From: an uncultured Muribaculaceae bacterium
GTDB lineage: Bacteria > Bacteroidota > Bacteroidia > Bacteroidales > Muribaculaceae
Assembly: GCA_947178505.1 (NCBI GenBank)
Contig: CAMWYR010000025.1
Location: 1 to 33,086 of the forward strand
DNA: 33,086 nt
Direction of reading: 5' to 3'
The notes below the pieces were generated by a model. It had not been told where the DNA came from and searched no databases. It was given only the letters and a program-made list of their open reading frames with translations. This document shows, in pieces, positions 25,297-32,103 of this stretch. How positions within the stretch are numbered: the first letter of the stretch is position 1; each line of letters begins with the position of its first letter. Position numbers and translations under genes: made by a program.

Positions 25297-25887
25297 TCAC
25301 ACGGAAAGAATAATATCTTTCTCCTGCGCGATTCGGCGCAGATTCAGGATTGCATAGCGCATTCTTCCGAGCGCTGTATTAATGCTCACTTTCGTAAGCT
25401 CAGCAATCTCCTTGAAACTGAGTCCCTGGTAATATCTCATTTTGAGCACTTCCTTCTGAAGTTCGGGGAGCTCTTCAATAAGATAGATCACATCCTGTTT
25501 GATCTGATCTGAGATGAGAACATCCTCTATGGTCTCCTCGCAAAGTTCCTTTCTGTTCAGAATGTCAACATCTGAAAGATCAGAACTCTGAAGATTCTCT
25601 GATTTCTCCTGACGATAGAAATCAATTATGAGATTGTGGGCAATGCGTGAAATCCATGCCGGAAATTTTCCATTCTCCGTATAACGTCCCTGTCGGATTG
25701 TCTGAATGGCCTTCACGAATGTCTCCTGAAAAATATCGTTGGCTATATCCTCGTTCTTGATGATGCGGAGAATGTAGTTGTAGATACGGTCCTGATGCCG
25801 CTTCAGAAGTGTGTCGAAAGCTTCATTGTTTCCTTCGGCGTATGCCCTGACAAGCTGTTCGTCAGTCAGAGTGCTAAAGTTTGCCAT
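25297..25887 (-). CDS. ECF-type RNA polymerase sigma factor
   Basis: 196 aa with the two domains of group 4 sigma factors. Region 2 spans about residues 27-97 (LLKRHQDRIYNYILRIIKNED, DIFQETFVKAI, FPAWISRIAHNLIIDFYR). Region 4 lies around residues 138-186 with the helix-turn-helix LSFKEIAELTKVSINTALGRMRYA. It directs RNA polymerase to a specific promoter set. No anti-sigma gene is beside it: the downstream neighbour is a terminator and the upstream neighbour is a long non-coding stretch. Control is therefore probably transcriptional or through a distant partner. The start ATG is preceded by a leader of about 130 nt and a good minus-strand promoter. Confidence 0.92.
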   Translation of the reverse strand: MANFSTLTDEQLVRAYAEGNNEAFDTLLKRHQDRIYNYILRIIKNEDIANDIFQETFVKAIQTIRQGRYTENGKFPAWISRIAHNLIIDFYRQEKSENLQSSDLSDVDILNRKELCEETIEDVLISDQIKQDVIYLIEELPELQKEVLKMRYYQGLSFKEIAELTKVSINTALGRMRYAILNLRRIAQEKDIILSV

Positions 25888-26696
25888 GCTGCTGGTGTTG
25901 GTTTGATTGTGTAAAACTTTTCGATAGGCAGATGGGATAATTTATTTGCGGGTACTACAACCCGTGATACTTAAATTTGGGTAAATAATTCTCGATTCAT
26001 CACTATATGATTCTTCAAGCGAATGCAAAGATATAAAGCAATCGTGAGAATTGCAAGAAAACTTACGAAAAAAATCCCAAATTATTGTTAAAGTGGACAA
26101 TATTTTTTTTAATTGTGATTATTATCCGTGGTTTTTAAATTTTCAACAGAGTGTATAAGTCGCTCAATGCTTTGATCGCGGAGTACTTTATCTTGTTGAT
26201 TTACCGCGTCTTATATAATAGTATATAATATCTTCCTCATATAAGCCGGTTGATTTATGCTTAATAAATGTGTTCTACAACATATTTTTTAAGCATTTTT
26301 GCACAACAATTTCTTGTCTGAAGCGTTTTAGAGTAAGAAAGATTGTATTTTACCCTGTTGTTCCCGCTCCCTTTTCGAAGTCTGCACTGAGTAGACTTAT
26401 CAAGGGCAATGGGACAAATAAGGAAGCGATTACTCAATGAAGCTCGTAAATGGCATGTGGTTCTGCAGATCATAAGCATCACCGGCCATGAGTGAATTTG
26501 ACCGGTCACTAATATCGGAAATACATTTCCGGTTGAGGTGACTCGCTTAACACGACAAACTCAGACATTGACGCTCCGGGGCTTAGCTGCGCCACGGATC
26601 CTTGATGTCGACCGCAAGAGAGCCATGGTCATTGCCGGCATCACTACTTGTAAAGTGTAGGGCAAGGTTCGATTCCGGTTTCTAAATAATAAGCAA
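25888..26696. other. Long gap without a convincing gene (809 bp)
   Basis: The sigma-side half (about 25890-26290) is AT-rich and holds the sigma promoter. A + strand TAAATTTG at 25972-25979 is also present. From about 26390 to 26690 the base composition becomes more balanced and several small dyads appear, such as GACCGGTC at 26500-26507 and a CACT/AGTG hairpin near 26642-26658. Two short + strand frames are open: 26409-26495 (28 codons, starting MGQIRKRLLNEARKWH) and 26537-26660 (about 40 codons from a GTG). I cannot assign a known RNA: tmRNA, RNase P and SRP landmarks are missing. It may be a long lysozyme leader, an unknown RNA, or relic sequence. Confidence 0.4.
26026..26057 (-). promoter_or_regulatory. 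Minus-strand promoter of the ECF sigma gene
   Basis: Read on the minus strand: CTTG (26054-26057), 20-bp spacer, TATCTTTG (26026-26033), close to the Bacteroidetes consensus. The sigma start lies about 130 nt downstream. Confidence 0.6.
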
Positions 26697-27479
26697 ATGA
26701 AATTATTATCAGCTATTACAATTGCCGCTCTGGCTGTAGGAAGCCTTCTCGTCGGTAAAGCAAATGTCACCAGTATCTCAGGTGAGCCCGACAACCGGTT
26801 GGTTTCGACAACAATCTCCACTAATCCCGATTTCGAGAAAGCTGTGGAGCTTATCAAGAAGTATGAGGGTCTGCATCAACCTAAGCATTATCCTCTTGTA
26901 GGATATGGCCACAGGGTGCTCCCGGGCGAAAAATTTTCTCGTTCCAGAGCCCTCAGTGAAGCAGAAGCAGACAAACTTCTTCGCAAAGACCTTCTTAAGA
27001 ATTGCGCGGTGTTCCGCGAATGGGGGGCTGATTCTCTTATCCTTGGAGTGCTTGCATATAATATAGGTAGCGGCAACGTGCTAAAAAGCAATGTTGCCAA
27101 ACTTCTTAAGGCAGGCAACCGCGACGTTTACGCACAGTATATTAGTCATGCGCGCTATCGTGGAAAGATTCATACTCAGATTCAGAAGCGCCGCAAAGAG
27201 GAATTTGAGGCCCTTTTCATTAAGGACACCAGACTCATCGGTGACAATGAAAAGGAGCAGATTCTTGAGGAATCTGAACAGACTCTTGCGAAAGGCGTAA
27301 GTTCGAAAGATGTCTTTTCCCCACTGGCTGCTTTTCTGCAGCACACTACGGAGATAGTAGAGAATGTGCTCTCTATTCCCGAACATTTTTATTCTGATGT
27401 CCTGATCCCTAATTTCTCTCCACAAGGTGAGGGCTACTTTAGCAAAGAATCTAATAAACTCTGGATGGCATGTATTTAA
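26697..27479 (+). CDS. Secreted GH24-type (phage-like) lysozyme
   Basis: 260 aa. An N-terminal hydrophobic signal sequence (KLLSAITIAALAVGSLLVGKA) points to export. The lysozyme core spans about residues 45-170: IKKYEGLHQPKHYPLVGYGH contains the catalytic Glu (in KYEG) and the GYGH strand of T4-type lysozymes, followed by LSEAEADKLLRKDL and VLAYNIGSGNV, also typical. It would cut the glycan of peptidoglycan in the periplasm or outside. The C-terminal 90 residues have no recognised domain. No holin or other phage gene is near, so it looks domesticated, not prophage-borne. The last codons overlap the next lipoprotein gene by 10 bp. Confidence 0.82.
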   Translation: MKLLSAITIAALAVGSLLVGKANVTSISGEPDNRLVSTTISTNPDFEKAVELIKKYEGLHQPKHYPLVGYGHRVLPGEKFSRSRALSEAEADKLLRKDLLKNCAVFREWGADSLILGVLAYNIGSGNVLKSNVAKLLKAGNRDVYAQYISHARYRGKIHTQIQKRRKEEFEALFIKDTRLIGDNEKEQILEESEQTLAKGVSSKDVFSPLAAFLQHTTEIVENVLSIPEHFYSDVLIPNFSPQGEGYFSKESNKLWMACI

Positions 27480-28303
27480 CAAAAATAACAGTATTGACAG
27501 CCCTCCTGGCCGGACTTCCGTTGGTGAGTTGCGGCAGTAAACACAATTCAACCGACAATGCTGAGGCTCAGCCTGCGCTTCACGACACGGATTCAGTGCC
27601 TGAAACTATAAAGAAGCTTGTGAAAGCCGTTAATGATGACGATGGTCAGGGGTTTGCGAATCTGGTGAGCTATCCGCTTCAGCGCCCTTATCCGCTTCAT
27701 GACATTGACTCGCCGGAAGAAATGAGCGAGTATTACCATAAGCTCGTTGACGACTCGTTGCGACAGGTTATTCTCAAGGCAGGAGCTGAGAAATGGAGCG
27801 AATATGGATGGAGAGGATGGAGTCTTGACGATGGCCGTTACCTGTGGGTTGATGATAACGTCTACGATATCAACTATATCTCAAGCGTGGAAAAGAGAGA
27901 TCTCGACAGCTTAAGTCAGCTTGAGATTTCGACCATCGAGCCTTCTATCAGAGAAGGCTGGCGCCCCGTAATGTGTTTGCGCGGCGAGAGCAATGGAAAG
28001 ATATATCGCGTTGATTCCCGCACTACAGGCGAGGATTATGACACTCATCATTTCCGTCTGGCAGTATATGATGCCTCTAAAGATCTCTCATCGCTCCCTT
28101 CCGAACTTGTGGAAGGTAAGATGGAAGTAGAGGGTTCGGCAGGAACGGTGATATTTATGTTCGGAAGCTCTGACACTAACCCTGAATATGTGCTTCAGCC
28201 CGAGGCGACCGATAGCCCCGACCCGGTTATCGTAAACACTTCGGGAGAAACAATTCAGCTGCAGCGCGCCTATTGGCACGATCTGGTGAAAAATAAACTA
28301 TAA
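27470..28303 (+). CDS. Lipoprotein of unknown function, overlapping the lysozyme gene
   Basis: 277 aa with a signal sequence and lipobox (LVSC, Cys21). The mature part begins with a Ser/Asn-rich linker and then has an NTF2-like look (LVKAVNDDDGQGFANLVSYPL) followed by beta-rich sequence (EYGWRGWSLDDGRYLWVDDNVYD). I do not recognise the family. The ATG at 27470 lies inside the end of the lysozyme gene (10-bp overlap, different frame), so the two are translationally linked. A function in handling, inhibiting or localising the lysozyme is suggested by this arrangement only. Confidence 0.78.
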   Translation: MYLTKITVLTALLAGLPLVSCGSKHNSTDNAEAQPALHDTDSVPETIKKLVKAVNDDDGQGFANLVSYPLQRPYPLHDIDSPEEMSEYYHKLVDDSLRQVILKAGAEKWSEYGWRGWSLDDGRYLWVDDNVYDINYISSVEKRDLDSLSQLEISTIEPSIREGWRPVMCLRGESNGKIYRVDSRTTGEDYDTHHFRLAVYDASKDLSSLPSELVEGKMEVEGSAGTVIFMFGSSDTNPEYVLQPEATDSPDPVIVNTSGETIQLQRAYWHDLVKNKL

Positions 28304-28355
28304 ATAGGGTAGGAGCTCTGCTACTGTCCGACTCTACATTTGGAATTCATAGAAA

Positions 28356-28405
28356 AATTCAAGCCGTTGAAAAGTTTTATCGTTAACTTTTCAACGGCTT
28401 GAATT
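28356..28405. terminator. Strong hairpin running into the next promoter
   Basis: A 21-bp perfect stem (28356-28376 with 28385-28405; inner arms AGCCGTTGAAAAG / CTTTTCAACGGCT), loop TTATCGTT. It should end the lysozyme-lipoprotein transcript. Its right arm reaches to within 10 bp of the -7 box of the next gene. Confidence 0.88.
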
Positions 28406-28413
28406 ATTTTAAT

Positions 28414-28421
28414 TAACTTTG
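28414..28421 (+). promoter_or_regulatory. -7 box (TAACTTTG) for the hydrolase gene
   Basis: TAACTTTG matches TAnnTTTG. The T-rich -33 candidate (28388-28391) lies inside the right arm of the upstream terminator. Transcription would start near 28428, which supports the ATG at 28459 over an earlier TTG. Confidence 0.6.
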
Positions 28422-28458
28422 CATCTTGCATCGAGTATGCTTCAAACTTCAAGTGATC

Positions 28459-29244
28459 ATGAAAAAGGAAATAATTATTGATGGAGTCAGGATCGTCTAT
28501 GACGAGAGCGGACCGGAGCGGGGCGCTCCGGTGGTGCTTATGCATGGGTGGGGATGCGACCATTCTACTGTAAGAAGCGTAGCAGCCCTCCTTGAACCGG
28601 GGCTCCATGTATATAATATAGATCTCCCGGGGCATGGGGAAAGCGACGAGCCTCCCACGGCATGGGGAGTCGAGGACTTTACCCGTCTTATTGAAAAATT
28701 CTGTAAACAGAACGGAATTGAGCACCCTACGCTTATAGGCCATTCATTCGGAGGTCGGATAAGCCTTCTGATGGCCTCAAGAAATGATGTTCCACGAATG
28801 GTGCTGATTGACGGCGCAGGAATCAAGCCAAAACGCCCGCTGAAATATTATTTGAAGGTCTATTCCTTCAAGGCTGCAAAAAAAATATTCCCTCTCATTT
28901 TCGGGGAAAAAAAGGGTCAGCAGTTGATCGATAAATGGAGGGGTAGCGCAGGTAGCGCCGATTACAGAAATTCAACTCCGGTGATGCGCGCGGTCATGAG
29001 TCGGTGTGTCAATGAAGATCTGAAGCACGTGATGCCTGATATCAAGGCCTCGACCCTTCTTATCTGGGGTGAGAATGACACGGCGACTCCCATTTCTGAT
29101 GCGCGTTATATGGAAAAACATATTCCGGATGCAGGACTCGTGGTATTCCCGGATGCCGGACATTATTCTTTTCTCGACAATCCCGGAGGGTTTGCTGCGG
29201 TAATGCGTGAATTCTTCAAGAAAGATCTTGAAAAGAAGCAATAG
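28459..29244 (+). CDS. Alpha/beta-hydrolase
   Basis: 261 aa from the ATG at 28459; a TTG at 28426 would lie at the expected transcription start, so I do not use it. Single hydrolase domain with a complete triad: Ser96 in the nucleophile elbow GHSFGG, Asp207 in WGENDTATP and His235 in DAGHYSF. The oxyanion-hole motif HGWGCD is at 29-34. A basic, aromatic cap (KPKRPLKYYLKVYSFKAAKKIFP, shown in two parts around 123-145) could bind an acidic or membrane-bound substrate. There is no signal peptide. It sits 51 bp before the membrane MurF-like gene in the same direction and probably shares its transcript. The substrate is unknown. Confidence 0.85.
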   Translation: MKKEIIIDGVRIVYDESGPERGAPVVLMHGWGCDHSTVRSVAALLEPGLHVYNIDLPGHGESDEPPTAWGVEDFTRLIEKFCKQNGIEHPTLIGHSFGGRISLLMASRNDVPRMVLIDGAGIKPKRPLKYYLKVYSFKAAKKIFPLIFGEKKGQQLIDKWRGSAGSADYRNSTPVMRAVMSRCVNEDLKHVMPDIKASTLLIWGENDTATPISDARYMEKHIPDAGLVVFPDAGHYSFLDNPGGFAAVMREFFKKDLEKKQ

Positions 29245-29295
29245 CCGCTTGATGAGATTATAGTAAAATACGAACCTTACCAAACTATAACATTT

Positions 29296-30888
29296 ATGGT
29301 GTTCTTTATTGTAATATACGTGTTGTGCGCCATCTATATGGTACTCAATTTCAAGTACGACCTTCAGATGTTCCAGCAGAACAGCTACCGCATTGACCGC
29401 TACTGGAAATGGTTGCGTCCGAATATCATGACGCCGTGGAGGCTTACTGATGTGGCCTGTCTGTTTCTTGTGCTCGCCTCGCAATTGCTTGACTTCCGCC
29501 TCGGGGCATTCTTTGTAGGTATCGTCGCCCTGACTAAGATATTTCTTATTTTCAGAAAGAAATATAAGAAGCCTCTCGTGATGACCAAAAGAGTGTGGCG
29601 ACTTTACTCCCTGACTGCATTAATCTCTGTAGGAGCCGTGACAGCCGCAGCGATCTGCACATGGTGTAATACCTACGGTCTATATAACGGCGCACAGATT
29701 ACACTCGGGCTCATCTTCCTTATCTCCATCTTTTCCTGGGCAGTAATGATGCTTGCTCATATCATTCTGATTCCTGTTGAAAAGAATATTCAGCAGGGTT
29801 ATATCAATGATGCAAAGCGAATTCTCCGTTCTATGCCCGACCTTAAGGTTATCGGGATTACGGGCAGCTACGGCAAGACAAGCACCAAGCATTATCTAAC
29901 CCGCATATTAGCTGAGGAATATGATGTACTTATGACCCCCGGCTCTTTCAACACTCCGATGGGAGTGGTGCGTACAGTGCGTGAATACCTTAAGCCCTAC
30001 AATCAGATATTCGTGTGCGAGATGGGAGCCAAGCAACCGGGCGACATCAAGGAGATCTGCGACATTGTGGATCCGACAATGGGCATAGTCACTGCCGTAG
30101 GACCGATGCATCTTGAGTCGTTCAAGACTATCGGGAACGTGACTAAAACTAAATTTGAGCTCGTGGATGCACTTCCGGCAGACGGATGTGCAGTAATCAA
30201 TAATGATTTTGAACCGTGTGCTGACAGACAGGTAACAAATACACACTGCCTGAGATATGGAATCACCAACACCGAGGGCTGCAACTATATTGCGACTGAT
30301 ATTCATTACACTCCTCAGGGCACACAGTTCACAGTGCTTGGTCCCGACGGATATAAACTCGAACTGCAGACACGCCTCCTTGGCGAATGTAATGTGTCCG
30401 ACTTGCTTGCAGCGGTTGTGATTGCCCATCGTCTCGGCATGAGTGCCGACAAAATCCGATATGCGATTTCGACTATCGAGCAGGTTGAGCATCGTCTCAG
30501 CATCAAACAGACTCCGGGCGGAGTAACAATTATTGATGACGCCTTCAATTCAAATCCGGCAGGATCGAAAATGGCAGTTGACGTATTGTCGCATTTCACC
30601 TCCGGCAAAAGAATTATCGTAACACCGGGTATGATTGAATTGGGTTCGGAGCAGTTTGAGCTTAATAAGCAGTTCGGCCGGTATATCGGCGAGAGTGTAG
30701 ACGTCGCCATAGTCGTAGGTGAATATAATCGCCGGGCGATTACGGAAGGTATTAAATCGACATCATTCGATAATATGAATCTACACGAAGTCGCGACCTT
30801 CAATGAAGCTCAGCAGGTGCTTGCCTCCATTCTGGCGAAAGGTGACGCGGTTCTATATGAGAATGATCTCCCTGATACGTTCAAGTAA
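29296..30888 (+). CDS. Membrane-anchored MurF-like Mur ligase
   Basis: 530 aa. The N-terminal 160 residues are a membrane part with about five hydrophobic helices (2-18, 51-67, 70-86, 105-122, 133-160). A Mur-ligase core follows: P-loop TGSYGKTS (189-196), the NTPMGVVRT and CEMGAKQPGDI segments, and DDAFNSNPAG, equivalent to the DxxNANP motif of MurF, with a C-terminal ligase domain ending in YENDLPDTFK. MurF adds D-Ala-D-Ala to the UDP-muramyl tripeptide in the cytosol and has no membrane part, so this is a paralogue or variant and not the plain housekeeping enzyme. It could act on a lipid-linked substrate. It follows an alpha/beta-hydrolase gene and ends at a strong terminator. Confidence 0.82.
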   Translation: MVFFIVIYVLCAIYMVLNFKYDLQMFQQNSYRIDRYWKWLRPNIMTPWRLTDVACLFLVLASQLLDFRLGAFFVGIVALTKIFLIFRKKYKKPLVMTKRVWRLYSLTALISVGAVTAAAICTWCNTYGLYNGAQITLGLIFLISIFSWAVMMLAHIILIPVEKNIQQGYINDAKRILRSMPDLKVIGITGSYGKTSTKHYLTRILAEEYDVLMTPGSFNTPMGVVRTVREYLKPYNQIFVCEMGAKQPGDIKEICDIVDPTMGIVTAVGPMHLESFKTIGNVTKTKFELVDALPADGCAVINNDFEPCADRQVTNTHCLRYGITNTEGCNYIATDIHYTPQGTQFTVLGPDGYKLELQTRLLGECNVSDLLAAVVIAHRLGMSADKIRYAISTIEQVEHRLSIKQTPGGVTIIDDAFNSNPAGSKMAVDVLSHFTSGKRIIVTPGMIELGSEQFELNKQFGRYIGESVDVAIVVGEYNRRAITEGIKSTSFDNMNLHEVATFNEAQQVLASILAKGDAVLYENDLPDTFK

Positions 30889-30937
30889 GATTCGTCTAAG
30901 TTAGACCGATCGACGAAAATAATTCTCTCAGTATATC

Positions 30938-30976
30938 TACTGTCAGTTTTTTCAGAAAACTGACAGTATTTTTTTT
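30938..30976 (+). terminator. Terminator after the MurF-like gene
   Basis: Perfect 13-bp stem (TACTGTCAGTTTT at 30938-30950 with AAAACTGACAGTA at 30956-30968), 5-nt loop and a run of eight T or more. Confidence 0.93.
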
Positions 30977-31039
30977 GGTTATATGCAACTTATTAATATA
31001 TAAAGTGTTATGGCGGTTTGTAAGTCGTTATATAACTTT

Positions 31040-31058
31040 TTGCGTAAAAATAACGCAA
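31040..31058. promoter_or_regulatory. Operator 1, TTGCGT-N7-ACGCAA
   Basis: Perfect 6-bp dyad with a 7-bp AT spacer; symmetry extends two further bases each side (TTTTGCGT...ACGCAAAA, 31038-31060). It lies just upstream of the -33 element of the NUDIX regulator gene and shares its half-sites exactly with operator 2. Confidence 0.75.
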
Positions 31059-31064
31059 AATTTA

Positions 31065-31096
31065 CTTGGTCGGATGAACAAAAATGTTTAAATTTG
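31065..31096 (+). promoter_or_regulatory. Promoter of the NUDIX regulator gene
   Basis: CTTG (31065-31068), 20-bp spacer, TAAATTTG (31089-31096). The start of transcription would fall near 31100-31103, inside operator 2, leaving a leader of about 25 nt. Confidence 0.75.
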
Positions 31097-31112
31097 CGTT
31101 GAAATTACGCAA
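31094..31112. promoter_or_regulatory. Operator 2, TTGCGT-N7-ACGCAA
   Basis: Perfect 6-bp dyad with the spacer TGAAATT. It overlaps the last 3 bp of the -7 box and covers the expected transcription start, so a protein bound here should block initiation. Centre-to-centre distance to operator 1 is 54 bp, about five helical turns. Confidence 0.75.
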
Positions 31113-31127
31113 TAGCACTTAAAAGAG

Positions 31128-31952
31128 ATGGAAATTGAAAAGAAAGGATACTGGTATGAATACCCCCGGCCCGCAATCACGACTGACAGCGTGATATTCG
31201 GATTCGACGGGACACTACTCAATGTACTCCTTATAGAACGAGGTGCCGAGCCCTTCAAGGGCATGTGGGCGCTTCCGGGAGGATTCATGAGAATGGATGA
31301 GAGCATTGAGGAGTGCGCGGCCAGAGAACTTGCAGAAGAGACAAACGTAAAGGATGTCTATCTGGAAGAATTCGGGATCTTCAGTAAGATCGATCGCGAT
31401 CCGCGGGGAAGGGTAGTCACGGTAGCGTTCATCGCGCTCGTTCGCCCGTCGGATTACCAGGTCATAGGGGGCGACGATGCAGCAAGGGCTGCCTGGTTCG
31501 ATCTTAACATGCTCCCTCCTCTGGCATTCGATCACCTCGATATAATCAATGTTGCCCGAGAGAAACTTAGAGAAATTCTGAAAGTAAGGCCGGTTGCCTT
31601 TAGGCTTCTTGAGGAAGTGTTTTCGGTCGACGACCTCCGAAAGGTTTTCGAGGCAGTGAACGGTACTGTATACGACCGAAGAAATTTCCAGCGTAAACTG
31701 ATGCAATGGAACGGAATCGAGGAAGTGAATATTAGACATCTCTCGGAGGAGCGGGATAGTCGTTCTTTCCTATGCTGTGATTCTTTGCCTGATTCATCGG
31801 AACACCCGATCTGTCAACCAGAGCGTAATTCTTCAAGGCCCGGAAGAAAAATATCTAAACTTTTCAGACTCCGGAGAAATAATCCGACGGATAACCAGAA
31901 AGATATCGCAAGCGATCGCGATTCATCAATTAAAGATCTTTTCAACTACTGA
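31128..31952 (+). CDS. NrtR-type transcription regulator (NUDIX domain plus winged helix)
   Basis: 274 aa. The N-terminal NUDIX domain has a nearly complete box: G52-x5-E58-x7-R66-E67-L-x-E70-E71, with Asn73 in place of the usual final Gly. A winged-helix part follows at about 155-210, including LRKVFEAVNGTVYDRRNFQRKL, the recognisable DNA-binding segment of the NrtR/AraR family. In that family the NUDIX domain senses a metabolite (ADP-ribose in NAD control, arabinose in Bacteroides AraR). Between the recognition helix and the RPGRKISKLFRLRR strand lies an unusual insertion of about 30 residues with several cysteines, and a polar tail follows. Two matching palindromes at its own promoter suggest autoregulation. 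The effector and other targets are unknown. Confidence 0.85.
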   Translation: MEIEKKGYWYEYPRPAITTDSVIFGFDGTLLNVLLIERGAEPFKGMWALPGGFMRMDESIEECAARELAEETNVKDVYLEEFGIFSKIDRDPRGRVVTVAFIALVRPSDYQVIGGDDAARAAWFDLNMLPPLAFDHLDIINVAREKLREILKVRPVAFRLLEEVFSVDDLRKVFEAVNGTVYDRRNFQRKLMQWNGIEEVNIRHLSEERDSRSFLCCDSLPDSSEHPICQPERNSSRPGRKISKLFRLRRNNPTDNQKDIASDRDSSIKDLFNY

Positions 31953-32103
31953 TCCAATTTGCATCATCTATTGCTAAATTGACTGCCATCGCTTGCCATC
32001 TTAATTATTAATCGACTGCTGATTTCAATTATTCAATATTGCTTGAAGATTTTGACTTGTAAATTACTTGCCACTGTAAATTAACATCTAAATTAAATTG
32101 AAA

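Noticed and set aside
26634..26680. tRNA-Thr-like string: GCCGGCA, a CTTGTAA loop and GGTTCGATTCC in order
   Set aside because: Looks like a D-arm-less tRNA-Thr(TGT), but the T stem pairs only two of five bases, the anticodon stem does not fit the 7-nt loop, and there is no matching 3' acceptor strand. At most a decayed relic or chance.
25888..26696. tmRNA, RNase P RNA or SRP RNA in the long gap
   Set aside because: I looked for the tmRNA tag and tRNA-like ends, the RNase P GAGGAAAGTCC core and SRP loop motifs; none is present.
31740..31977. Frameshift near the end of the NUDIX regulator, with an alternative frame at 31777-31977
   Set aside because: The expected RP..K(L)FR strand appears in the original frame, so the frame is intact and the intervening part is an insertion.
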